In this document: one piece after another, positions 36,876 to 48,118 of the stretch | How positions within the stretch are numbered: position 1 is the first letter of the stretch | Layout of the letters: the number at the start of each line of letters is the position of its first letter | DNA from: Harmonia axyridis | Taxonomy: Eukaryota > Arthropoda > Insecta > Coleoptera > Coccinellidae | Reading direction: 5' to 3' | Length of the DNA stretch: 64,000 bases | NCBI RefSeq assembly: GCF_914767665.1 | Contig: NC_059505.1 | Span: forward strand, 27,897,506 to 27,961,505 | Notes under the pieces: model-generated | What the model saw: only the letters and a program-made list of their open reading frames with translations | What the model was told of the DNA's origin: nothing | Databases searched by the model: none | Translations under genes and position numbers: made by a program

Positions 36876-37454
36876 TCAGTATCGTAATGAGTTAATTACA
36901 GTTCTAAAAACAGTGCTGTAATGAACTCATTACAGCATCATTTTCAGTTATATTTTTCGTTTTATGGTTGTCTCTAAAGTCTTTCAATCCTATCAAATTT
37001 CAACAAACGTCAATAATTATCAACATAATGTATAATTTGGATATAGTGAAATGATTTGCAGCATTATTCGCAATTTCTTTTGATTCTGATGGTGTTAAAT
37101 AGATTTCGTCAGACATCATTCATGAATTTAATGCGTAATTTTAAATTATTTAAAAATTCGAAACGTACGATTCAAATTCAAATTCCGTAATCTGTCAATT
37201 TTCGTAACAGTCACACCAACTGTCAAGATACAATACAAAAGTCACTAGGATATGAAATCAGAATTTTTCATTGAATTTCGGCAATATTTCACAAAGCTTG
37301 ACTGAAATAGAGAAAATATCGTCTAATACTCGCTGCAGAAGACAATTCCAACACTCTTGCGTTCGAAAACTCGCTCCTTCGTCGCTCGTTTTCGAATTTC
37401 GCATTCATGTTGGAATAGGAGCCCATTCTGCAACTTGTTTTAGAATACACTATT

Positions 37455-38401
37455 CTCTAATTCATTGCATTTTTATTGAAATTAATGAAATATTTCCATA
37501 AATATCATTTAGTGATTTTTGCATTGAAAAATATTGGTTGGCAGAATGTATTTCTTTAAGACAAATTGATGAATTGGCAGATAAAGCCGTGGCGGAAAGT
37601 TCGGAGTACCAACATATAATAATAAAATATAACCATGGAAACTGTGCGTTTCTGATATATTCTCGCACGATTTTGTTCTACAAGATGTGGAAGAATGAAC
37701 GGAATAACCACAGAATTAGAGAATAGTTATTTATAATACAAGTGCAGAAGGCATTCATATTCTTCCACGAGTTCTAAATTCAAAAACGAGCCACGAAGTG
37801 GCGAGTTTCTGAATGAACGAGTAGTAGAATGAGCCTTCTGTACGAGTATTATACATTATTTTCTCTAATTCATTGCATTTTTATTGAAATCAATGAATTA
37901 TTTCCATAAATATCATTTAGTGATTTTTGCATTGAAAAATGTTGGTTGGCAGAACTGATTTCTTTAAGGCAAATTGATGAATTGACAGATAAAGCCGTGG
38001 CGAAAAGTTCGGAGTACCAACATATAATAATAAAATATTACCATGAAAACTGTGCGTTTCTGATATATTCTCGCACGATTTTGTTCTACAAGATGTGGAA
38101 GAATGAACGGAATAACCACAGAATTAGAGAATAGTTATTTATAATACAAGTGCAGAAGGCATTGATATTCTTCCACGAGTTCAAAATTCAAAAACGAGCC
38201 ACGAAGTGGCGAGTTTTGGAATGAACGAGTGGTAGAATGAGCCTTCTGTACGAGTATTATACATTATTTTCTCTAATTCATTGCATTTTTATTGAAATTA
38301 ATGAAATATATATGAAAACTGTGCGTTTCTGATATATTCTCGCACGATTTTGTTCTACAAGATGTGAAAGAATGAACAGAATAACCACAGAATTAGAGAA
38401 A
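37455..38401. repeat. 408-bp tandem repeat, two full units plus a deleted third
   Basis: Units begin with CTCTAATTCATTGCATTTTT at 37455, 37863 and 38271, an exact 408-bp period. Units 1 and 2 are nearly identical. Unit 3 lacks the central part and ends about 38401. Each full unit contains an approximately 62-codon frame (37538-37726 and 37946-38134) opened by TTG, not ATG, with residues SLRQIDEL and KMWKNERNNHRIRE. Of the codons that differ between the two copies nearly all change the amino acid, so protein constraint is not indicated. Each unit also carries the near-palindrome ACGAGCCACGAAGTGGCGAG. Confidence 0.9.
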
Positions 38402-39200
38402 TAAAATTCAGCATCCCGTAGCGGCCTTAATACTATAGCTTTAACAGTCTTATTCTCCTGTGTTTCTGATTTAATTTCATGCATATCGAAATCAATCTCC
38501 CCATGTAAATTTAAAAAAATTGTAAGTAACAATTGAAAGATTTGGTTCCATCAATGTGGGGGTAAACCCCCATGAGTCAACTTTAATGGCGCCAATGGTG
38601 TTGACATTCAATTGAAAACGTTTGTTATGATTATTATTTCAAATTCAACCTTCAAAATCATTCACGTCCATTTGGAGCCACCTGTTTATAGTAATCTCAT
38701 TATAACTCACTCACAATACGCATCAACCAGGTAGGTATAGCTTTCATTTTAATCCAAGTGAAGGAATACAAATTTCTATTTCACAAGTAGCTTATTAAAA
38801 GAACGAAACACTTATATCGGAGATGCTCGAACAATTTCAACTCGTTCTCCGAAATTCAAAGGTTAATATTTGATAACTTTCTTCCTCCGCCAAGCATTCG
38901 GAGCATCTGAAATGAATTTTGCAACGATTATCCTCAATAAATACCCCATTCGTGTCTGCCGAATATCCCCTTTTGAAATTCAGCGTTTCTGAATATAGGT
39001 TTAACGTCTTCTTGGCTATCGATACTTTACTTCTGAGACGTGAAAATGTTTTGGTGGTATATTTGAATTTATTGCACCCTTGTTCCAGAACAAGCTATAA
39101 TTTTTCACAAATCTCTATAGTTTTCGAGTTTTGATTCATGAATGGTTTTAAATAATTGGGCTCGACTTACTGATGACGAAGAATTCGAGATCAAAATCAA
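38402..39200. other. Intergenic, no gene recognised
   Basis: No exon recognised. A perfect small hairpin TGGGGGTAAACCCCCA lies at about 38558-38573; no terminator function is implied in this eukaryotic context. Confidence 0.4.
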
Positions 39201-39205
39201 TTATA

Positions 39206-39496
39206 ATGAATAAGAAAATATTGGGAATATTGGCCACAATTTTATTCTATTGTTTGATTTGTAACAACGCCGACGTTTCGAAACAGTTCGTTTCTTTTTC
39301 AAGGCTAAAAAATAAATAAATATATAAAATATATTTATATATATAGATTTATATATTAATAATATATTTATATATTATTTATTTATTTATTTTTTAGCCT
39401 TGAAAAAGAAACGAACTATTTCGAAACGTCGGCGTTGTTACAAATTAAACAATAGAATAAAATTGTGTCCAATATTCCCAATATTTTCTTATTTAT
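39206..39496. repeat. Near-perfect palindrome, arms about 125 bp
   Basis: The left arm (39206 to about 39332) and the right arm (about 39372-39496) differ at only a few positions over more than 100 bp, around an A/T-only loop of about 40 bp. Each arm contains GTTTCGAAACGTCGGCG or its complement next to CCTTGAAAAAGAAACGAACT. The order CTTGAAA, a small stem-loop (GAAAC-GAACT-GTTTC), then GAAACGTC resembles the hammerhead-like terminal sequence of Penelope-like elements. That identification is an inference. No ORF is present. Confidence 0.85.
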
Positions 39497-39668
39497 TAAA
39501 TAACAATGGATGATAACCAAGTAATAAAATCAATTATATTCTTGCATCCGACTGGTCGTCAAAACATAATTTGCTTGAGACTAGTAACTTTCATGGTGGA
39601 TTCAGGATCCGAATATCTTAATTCATTTCGTCAATAGCTAAAATCCGTTTTTTTGTTCTGGACTCAAC

Positions 39669-40145
39669 TATAGAGGGTTAGAACTATTGAGGGGCACTAC
39701 AGGGATATCGAGAAACGTTAGAAATACAGGGTGGCTTATATTACAAAAAAGTTTCGTTATATAGGGATTAGTGTGTTGGTTTTAACAGTTCCAAAATATT
39801 TCATTGGTTCCCAAAAGATATCTCGAAAAATCTGAAATTCGTGATTTTATTTTTTCTGTATAACTGATTTGTTACTGGAGATCACGTAAACAATGGAAAA
39901 CACTGACGACACTATTAAAATCTCTTTATTGGATAATGGCTACAAACCAAATTTCGTGAAGTTATCTCCAAAAACAAATGAGTTATACTAAAAAAAAAAG
40001 AAAATCTCGGTTTTCAGTTTTTTCGAAATATCTTGGGAACCAATGGAGATATTTCGGATCTGTTCACACCAACACACTCACATCCCTCAATAACGCAACT
40101 TTTTTGTAATTTAAGCCACTCTGTAAATAGTTCTAACCCTGTATA
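39669..40145. mobile_element. Foldback MITE with ACCCTGTATA-type ends
   Basis: Left arm about 39669-39880, right arm about 39935-40145, inverted. The outer ends are TAGAGGGTTAGAACTATT and AATAGTTCTAACCCTGTA. Inner shared blocks include GTGGCTTATATTACAAAAAA, CATTGGTTCCCAA, and TCGAAAAAACTGA-type sequence. The left arm has about 35 extra bp that include ATACAGGGTGG at 39724. No transposase. Confidence 0.8.
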
Positions 40146-40149
40146 TGAA

Positions 40150-42035
40150 CTCTTGTTTTCTCAAAATTTGAAAAAGTTAATCTGATAGAACTGAAATTCA
40201 GAAATCATTTGAATAGCAAATAGCAAAACGAATCTTTGTGCAGAATTTCGTGAAGATCGTAAATATCTTTTTTCATTTTTTGTTTCTCTAGCCCTTAGAT
40301 AATACACTGAAATTTGGTGTTTCTATATACATATACAGTTCATCGATAATATGATTCGAAAAAATCTGCTACTTATGTAGCTTTCAGATGGAAAAAATTA
40401 ATCACGTTGTTTTTATCATAACCCTGTGAATCCCCTAATAAGTTTTGGAGAATGGACTCATTCGCTTCAATTTTTTTCGGTTCTTTGTAGCGGATCGAAG
40501 AATTGCCAAGTTGTTACAAGAGGTAGTTATTGTGCATTTATTGACATGCAATTAGGAATTTTATGTTCATCATTGGCGCAAATACGGGTAATGATTTTTT
40601 TCAAGGAAAAATGGTACGGTACTGAGATTTTTCTAGCTAAAAATCATTTTTCAATTTCTCGTTCAATCTTTGATAAATTGAATCTACACCATGGCTTCTT
40701 TCGTATAGGGCTCCGCTTTCATGCAAAAAATTCAAAAAATACCTAATTTTTTTTGAAAAACTACCTATTTTCAGATAGTTCTTGACAATGTATTCAGGTT
40801 AAGATGTTTTTTTTTGCCTAATTACGGTACCCCATATGAAAAAAGGCATTAGAAATTTTTGTCGCTAATTGAATGAGCAATTCAAGGATGATTTTTGTTT
40901 TGAAATATCTCAGTGGCGTACCTTTTTTTCTTTCATTGAAATTGAAGTCAGCTTTCAAAATAACTTAACACACCGTATCTCTGAATACGAAGCAGTTACG
41001 AACAAAAGTTATACAGGAAATTGTCAGCATTTTCTTATGCAGTTTGTCGCACTTATTCTCAAACATCCTGTATATGCTATTTGGTTTCCTGAAGAAAAAT
41101 GTTAAGAAAAAGTAATAAATGATTGTGTTCAATATATCACTTATAAAACCAGGAAGTTTTGACTTCAGAAGACTGATAGAAGTACTTTGAGGTCAAAATT
41201 TACATGTGAAATTTCCTGAAAAAATTAAAAGACTTTGCGCCAGTGCGATGACATTTTGAATAATTTCAAACACTCACTTCGGGTAGAAAATGATATGCAA
41301 GAGTTGACAAACAGCTATTCCAGTTAAGGTGGTCGCACTCACGTGTATGTTCACCGACTGTCAACAAAATTAAAACACATATCACACACGGTGAGGTATC
41401 GAGTACGTAATACCACTTACTGCATTCTCCGACACTGCGGTACCGCTGCACACAAGACAATCGATGGTACTAGCAGCGTATGGTTGTAACGACAGAATGT
41501 CTGTTGGATGAGGAGAGTGGTACCATGGCCTACTAATACGAGTTTCCAATCAACGACTGATGACCCCAATGTATAGTTGAGTGGATAATGCAGTACTATC
41601 TTTGTAAAGAGTTGCGATGGACAAGCAGGAAGCATCTGAACGTTATGATAGGTTCGAAGCTTCCGAAGATACTCGGTGATGGTCTTTTCCGTGGTCTGCG
41701 GAACAAGCCTTCTTTTTTTGAATATGAATGAGAAGACTGATTACTTTCTAAATAGGTACATCAAAATAAAGCCAAGAATAACTTGACTTATTTAAGCATT
41801 AGAGTAAACAATGATCCGATTATGGAAATAAGTGCAACAGAGTATTTCGAGATTGAATGTTTTCATATATTCGAAGAATATCATGTTGTTGAAAAAAAGC
41901 TGACTTGACCTTCTGATGTCGAAAACTTCTGAATTTTTGAGCACTCGTCATCTTGGGGTATTTGCTGTTAAGGAAATATTGAGTTTTTCTTCTTCAACAT
42001 TCTGCTTTATTTTCTAAAACTTTGGTCCATCGATC
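40150..42035. other. Intergenic; probable transposon scraps
   Basis: The frame 40426-40746 (106 codons) has no recognised motif. It lies in sequence bounded by the foldback end at 40145 and a solo end (CATCCTGTATATG) at about 41064-41076, so it is probably part of a non-autonomous element. The rest has no recognisable gene. Confidence 0.35.
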
Positions 42036-42040
42036 AACAT

Positions 42041-42815
42041 TGGCGTACAACTTTCCTTCCGCCGTTCTTTCCGAAATTCGAGGATTTATTGTGAAAAACT
42101 GGTTATAAATTCATGATTCAATATATTGTTCATCGCTGGCCACTACTTTCTCCCATTTTTCCGGCAGCGTACGAATCACGCGTTAAAAAGCTGCTAATCT
42201 TTTGAAGCGATCCACGAATTGATCCAATTTTTTACTTCTTTATAAGACCAGAAGTGCTGGTCAGCCAGGCCGTGTGCCATTGATCGAAACAAGTGCCGTA
42301 CATCATCTCTCGGCTTCAACTCGGAAGGCACCCAATTTCCTTGTTTCTAAATCATTCCCATGACATTCATCCGTTTTGAAATGGCTTGTTGCGTCACTCT
42401 CAATGATCCTGCCAATTCTTGTTTCGTTTGACATGAGTCTTGATCAAGAAATGCCTTCAATTCTGCATCTTCGAAAACGTTCTTGGAGCGTTGAAACCAC
42501 TCTCGACACGTTCTTCCACTAATAGCGACCCCAACATAGGTATTTGAGATTATTCTATGAGCCTCAGTCGCAGATTTCTTCATATTAAAGGAGAAGATTA
42601 AAATCTCCAGCAACTGACGAGAATTTGGTTCGTAAGCCGACATGTTTAATCGAGAATAACTTTATGATGCAGGCACAAATCGACTCAAATTTCGATGGCG
42701 TTATGTTTTCAAATACCTAAGCTTATTGTATGACATTTACCATCTATGTATTTCGACTACCACTCAACTCTACAGCCATCTACTGTAAAACGGCGGAAGC
42801 AACGTTGTACAACTT
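42041..42815 (-). mobile_element. Internally deleted mariner, same family as 48 kb copy
   Basis: Both ends are retained. One is GGCGTACAACTTTCCTTCCG at 42042-42061, and the complement of the other reads GTACAACGTTGCTTCCGCCG at about 42792-42811. The minus strand encodes the N-terminal region: MSAYEPNSRQLLEIL from 42643, then ISGRTCREWFQRSKNVFED and DQDSCQTKQELAGSLRVTQQ. It stops at 42347 and then joins, at about 42240-42345, the C-terminal block around a LADQHF-like stretch. The whole catalytic middle is missing, giving a MITE-sized copy of about 775 bp. Confidence 0.85.
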
Positions 42816-42949
42816 TTACATGCAATTTTTCATCAAGCTTTAAATTGTTCATATTGTTTTTACTTTTTATAAATGAAAGTAAGAAACATCAGACTTTCAT
42901 TCAATTCTTAACCATACAAAAATATAATTTGAATTAAAGGAGCTGCTGG

Positions 42950-43380
42950 AAATGACCACCTCTCTGATCTAATCATTTTTCACATCATTTTGTGATGGCA
43001 TTGAAGACATTATCCAATGTATGAGGTGGATTGTTAATTTTGTCAACTTTTTCGGTAATTAGGTTCTTCAATTGAACTTAATCAGGTATAGGTACTTGAA
43101 AAATACCGAATAGTATTTTTCAATTGAGGCCGCAAAAAATCTCAAGGTGTGAGATCGCAAGACTGGGAAGGAAATTCATGCACAGTGTTCAAAATTGTAG
43201 GCCAATCCTGAAGGATATTCCTCAAAAAGGCTAAAGTTTCTGTAAACGTGTGTGTTTTTGCAGCATATAGATGGTACAAGAATTTCTTCCCTATAGCGCC
43301 TCCCAATTATAGCGCACCAAAACCAAATTTCAACTTTCGTATTACACTTAGAAGGCTCTAATAATTCTACAGCCGTGTGA
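42950..43380 (-). pseudogene. Decayed Tc1/mariner transposase, C-terminal part
   Basis: On the minus strand at about 43155-43185 the text reads QSCDLTP, a stop and DF, matching the SCDLTPLDFFLWG block of DD41D-type transposases. It is followed by a LKNTIRYF-like segment. Upstream (about 43300) a WCAIIG stretch corresponds to the region before the second catalytic Asp. Many stops and frameshifts. Confidence 0.6.
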
Positions 43381-43549
43381 TATTCACTTCCTTCCTAAAA
43401 TATGAGAGATAATTGCTAGATTATCCAATCACAAAAATCCAAACTATCTTAGGTCTGCAAGAGTTGGGTAGATGGGAGTCAATTTAGGTTGTCAGAGGAG
43501 TTTTAAAAGAAAATTTCAATTATCTGGAAGAGCAAGGTGGGAGACGTTT

Positions 43550-44775
43550 CGAAACGGAATTTTTCAAATACTACTCCTTGCAATTCAGAAAGCGTAAAAT
43601 GTAATTCAAAAAAGCAATTTGAATTTCAAAAGGTGAAAATTGTAATTCAGAGCAGGAAGTTGTTATTCAGAAATAGTAATATGTATTTAAAAAACGGTAG
43701 GTAATTTGTAGATCAGAATAGCCATATGTAATTCAGAAAAATTGATTTCAGAAAATACAAATTGGAATTCAGATTTGATCATTTGAAATTCAGAAATAGG
43801 AAATTATAATTCAGAATATTGGTTACATGTATTGCAGAAATAATAAAAATGAGTTGCCATATCTATCATTATTATTATTACTGAATCGGGGTCATTGCGG
43901 CTCTTCCAGGAACTGTTTCCAAGTTGGTCTTTTGTTCTTAACCCAAGCTATTCATACAAACGCAAAAAGACCGTAGATACTATTAACAAAGCCGACGACA
44001 TATTTAGGACCCTTGCCTGTTACTTCGTGAGTATCCAGGACTGACTTTTCCATATGTGTGTTTCTTAGGCCAGTCAACCCCGAAAATTTGCACACTTTGT
44101 GTTCGGCCGTTTCTACTTCCTTTCCACAGAGCCTGCAAATCTCATCTGCTGACTTACCCTGTAAAGTAACCTGTGATATTGATTTGATTAGATAATTGAA
44201 TCTGTCTTTGTCAATCTTAAATAATTCAGTTTCTGCCTAATATCTGAAATATTCGTTTTGTTCCTTCAGCGTGTTAATTCTATTGTTCAACTCCCCTTGT
44301 TGGACCGTTGCCTTAAATTGGAATTTCCTGACCCACAGCAAGGCCCAAGACCAACAGGTTTTAACCTTCATGCTCTTTTCGCAAGTTCATCGGCTTTTTC
44401 TTTCCTTCAATTCCACAATGCCCCGGTAGCCATAAGTATATATGTAATACCTGTGTTGCAAATTATACTGGTATATCACATTCGGTACTTCTCTGAATTA
44501 CATATTACATTAGGTATCTGAAATTTAACTGAGAACTTCTGGAATACAATTTTCCTTTTCTGAAATAAAATTTGCTGTTTCTGAAATTTAATTCACTCTT
44601 CTGAATTATAACTTTGATTTTCAGAATTCCAATTGCCTAATCTGAATTTCAATTTATTTTTTCAGAAATTAAATTAATTATTCTGAAATCCAATTTTTCT
44701 TTTCTGAATTACACTTCCCTATTCTGAGATATATGTCCGGTTATTTAAAATTGAACTTTGATTTTCTGAACTACA
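43550..44775. mobile_element. Foldback-like structure with repetitive arms
   Basis: The left arm (about 43560-43850) is an array of degenerate units of roughly 20-30 bp built on AATTCAGAAA. The right arm (about 44510-44775) is a similar array in the complementary orientation, built on TTTCTGAATT. The two arrays flank about 650 bp that contain a retrotransposon fragment. Long inverted arms made of short tandem subrepeats are the hallmark of Foldback (FB) elements of flies; assignment to that class here is inference. Confidence 0.55.
43940..44440 (-). pseudogene. Non-LTR ORF2 fragment: RNase H end and CCHC-like tail
   Basis: The minus strand at about 44370-44430 reads GHCGIEGK and, with a frameshift, ADELAKRA. 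This is the C-terminal signature of an RNase H domain. Further on, about 43955-44168 is an open stretch containing ADEICRLCGKEVETAEHKVC, a Cys-Cys-His-Cys motif found at the C-terminus of I/R1/jockey-type ORF2 proteins, ending with a stop after LFAFV. A second, poorer copy of the intervening piece lies at about 45675-45745. Dead fragment. Confidence 0.75.
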
Positions 44776-44994
44776 ATTGGAAACGGTGTACCTAGTATGT
44801 TGATAACAGAACAGAATATTATGCGGAATCCCGTGAGGATTATAAGTCATGGGTCCTAAATCATTCGTAATCACTAGCAATAAAGCAAAAGAGTACCTGA
44901 CAATGAATAAAAAAGAAATCACCTTCAATTTTGGAAATAGGAAAAAGATTGAATTTCATGTTATTAATCAAAAATAAGTCGCATTACAAGAACT

Positions 44995-45405
44995 CCATTC
45001 CGAACGCCAAATTTCCTTGTCACTTTCATTAGATTGAAGGAAGGAATTAATCCATAAAGGTTTACGTGACTTTAATCTAGCAGTTCTAGTATCTGAGAGG
45101 TAAGATACAATTGGAAATAAGTTTGGATAGAAATGAAAATTTTGCCAAGATTTCTTGATTGAGACCTGTCTACGAATATGAGGCGGAAGTATTCCTATGT
45201 GATAGTATTGGTAACCAACCTAAAGGTGTCGATCTAATAGTTTCACTAATAATTCTCATAGAAACGTTAAGCTGTGCATCATTCCTATGAACATGAGCAC
45301 TATTGAACAAAATAGAACAACAGTATTCAGCAACAGAAAAAACCAAGGCCGAGGCTGCCGTAAGAAAAGTGCTTGCATCAGCCCCCCATGATCATAATAC
45401 ATAAT
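44995..45405 (-). pseudogene. Non-LTR reverse transcriptase C-terminal fragment
   Basis: The minus strand from about 45392 reads WGADASTFLTAASALVFSVA, then EYCCSILFNSAHVHRNDAQL, NVSMRIISETIRSTPLGWLP and ILSHRN. This is the conserved region after the RT palm in jockey-like elements (SVAEYC, NSAHVH, MRIISGTIKSTP, WLPVL). The remainder decays with stops. No RT catalytic box remains. Confidence 0.8.
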
Positions 45406-45830
45406 TCATAGTTGGCACGAAATCGTAGAGGAAAACAAATCAGATCAATCAAGAATTAATTCAAACGAGAGACAGAGACATAACTGATCATACGATAATG
45501 TTATTTTGATTTCTCTAAAATATTTCCAAATTTTTCTACATCAAATAATGCTATTGGAACGTTTCAATTCTGCATTTTCTTTGATGAACTGAATAGAAAA
45601 GATTTGTCTACAAAAAAAAACCCATTGCCCATTGGAGTAAAGTAATCTTTGATGTTATTAATTGATTAAATCATTGAATACGTCTTTAGCAGCCTTAAAT
45701 AAATCAGGTTCTGCCTAATATCTGCAATATTCGATGTGTTTTATAGGCTTCTCAGGCATTCCTTGATTCGAATTACTGAATCCACAAAATAAATTGTAAT
45801 TGAATCTGAGAAACATCTATTAAAACTGAA

Positions 45831-45953
45831 ATGAAAAGTTCTGCTTTACAACAGGGTGGTTGGTTAGTAATCTATTTCATCATGTTGGTACTTGGATTCT
45901 GCATTTTTGTCGGAGGAAGTAGTAATCAATCGTATCATCATTATCACAATTAA
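45831..45953 (+). CDS. Candidate 40-residue single-pass membrane peptide
   Basis: ATG at 45831 to TAA at 45951-45953. The peptide has a short polar N-terminus (MKSSALQQGG), a continuous hydrophobic stretch of about 17 residues (WLVIYFIMLVLGFCIFV), and a polar His/Tyr/Ser tail (SYHHYHN). It has the layout of insect small membrane peptides, but frames of this size are expected by chance in AT-rich DNA. An internal acceptor-like CAACAG lies at about 45852. I know of no homologue, and there is no other evidence of expression. Confidence 0.2.
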   Translation: MKSSALQQGGWLVIYFIMLVLGFCIFVGGSSNQSYHHYHN

Positions 45954-45959
45954 AAAATA

Positions 45960-48110
45960 ATTTGGTGAAGCTGAATTTTACGAATTTCCCAACGAAGACT
46001 ACATTGGGTAAATCTAACGGTAGGTATAAGCAATATCCTAACTACTTTAAGAAATAATCGTTTAATACAACACTGAGTTTTGAATATATTAGAGAGCTCG
46101 TTGCAATATTTTTTCATGCTCGATGAATATTTCAGGAAAATTACACATCGATCATAATATGTCTTCGATATAATGAAAAAACTTAACAAATAGTTGCTTC
46201 CCACAAACAAAGAATGTGAATGTATATTTTCCTTCATTATGAATTTCGTGAATATTAATCCCAATTATAAACTTCATGGCATTGTGATTGCGTAGTATAG
46301 TAACTTATTCAAATCGAAATCGATATTTTAGAGACTTCACCTAAAATATTTTTTCAGATGAATATATTGTAATGATATGGAAATTGTTATCTACCAAAGT
46401 CAACCTACCTATTATCCATATTCAGGAGTTGATAATAAAAACATTAATGCTTCACGAAACATACTTTTACCATTTCTTAATGGAATTTTAATCATTTTTG
46501 TATTTTGAACTGATTTAGTTTCCTGAGAGAATCGATTTTTTTGATTAATCATTAAGATGTTCCAAAAAAGAAAAATTACTTATATTTTCAGTTTGTAATG
46601 AATAACCTCTGTTTTTCTATATTTCATACATCATATTCTGTACATAAAAATCGAAAGGCCGATTTTGATCAAATATATTAACAAATTTTAGTACGAACTT
46701 CATTCAATCAAATTAAAAAAAAAACTGATCAATTACAAAATCTACAAAAAAATAGTATTGGTTGGCTCTATTGATTACCTACCTATGCCCATAAGCTACA
46801 TTTCATATTTTTAATATATTTTTATATAAAAAACTGAGGATTATGCATTTATTCATTGATATCACACGGAATTACTCTAAACCTCGGTGGAGAATAGATC
46901 ATTGAACTTAATTAGAGGTGTTACTCTGAGAGAATGGCATTGACAGTGAAAGCAACTTTCAAGGAGGTAGTCAAATAGACAACCTATAGAAAGTAGGTAG
47001 TACAATAATACATAAAACTGGCCTAATCAAGTAGGTTCGTACATATTTTACACTCAATAAGTATCTATAATTATCATTCGAAAGGGTTTCCCATCATACA
47101 GGTCAGAATATTCATGCTCGTTATAAATTGAACTGTAATTATAGCACCTTCTTCGATGTAAATCACTATAGATCATTATCTTGCAAACAAGAATAATCTA
47201 CAACTTCAATTGAAAACAAATTAGGATTATTTGATGGATTTGGTCCTTACTTCATGAAAATTAATTATATTTAGATAAAATGAAACAAAGTAGTTTCCAC
47301 AGAGCTTTAGGATTACTTGATTACTGCTTCACTCACTTTGAGAAATGAGAAATATATATTGATGTTCCGAAGTTATACATATACTTAGGCAAAATGGCAA
47401 AATGATGGGAACAACAATATCTCAACTTAATATTCCAATAGGCTGTACTTTGTATTAATATAATGTAATATTGTTCATTGAAATTGTGAGTCTGAAAAGT
47501 AATAAGTAGTTAATGTAGGACTTTATACACCCAATGAACAAAATTCCATTGGCAATGAACACTCAACGTAATTTCAAAATCGTGATATTCGAAAAATCAA
47601 TGAATAGGGGTATACGTTGAAGACTGAAATTTCATTATATTGATGGAAAAGTTCCTTGTATCATCATCAAACTGATGATTCCAATAAGAATATGAATACG
47701 AAATGTGTATTCACAAATAAACAGTTTGATTTCAATCCAATTTTTTTATACAATGAACAATTTTTTTTTCAGTTCACTGAAACCATTGAGAGAACTGTAA
47801 TTTTTGTCAAAATTAAGATATAGCAATTCCTAAACACAGGAAATGTTAGGAGAAAATGAGGCAACATTTAATTATTGTTCGTGGATGTTCTCGTCTGTCA
47901 ACGATTCACTCCACAGGGTTTTCTGATTTAAAGCTTACTTTTCTTCATTTTATAATTTTCCTTATATAAAAAAAACAATGTAATTGAATAGTTATGTTCC
48001 CGAGGAATCGAGCAATAATTCAAAAAAATAATCAATAGAATCGGCCAATACAGATAATTATCTACAAACTTCTTTGAGATTTTATCCTTTCCCTTAATTT
48101 AATCGTTGTG
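45960..48110. other. Intergenic, no gene recognised
   Basis: AT-rich stretch of about 2 kb without recognisable exons, RNA genes or repeats. The minus-strand frame 45950-46264 has no supporting feature. Confidence 0.45.
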
Positions 48111-48118
48111 TGTATATA

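Noticed and set aside
38555..38575. Perfect GGGGGT-AAA-CCCCC hairpin as a terminator
   Set aside because: No U-tract, no adjacent gene, and a eukaryotic context; bacterial-type termination does not apply.
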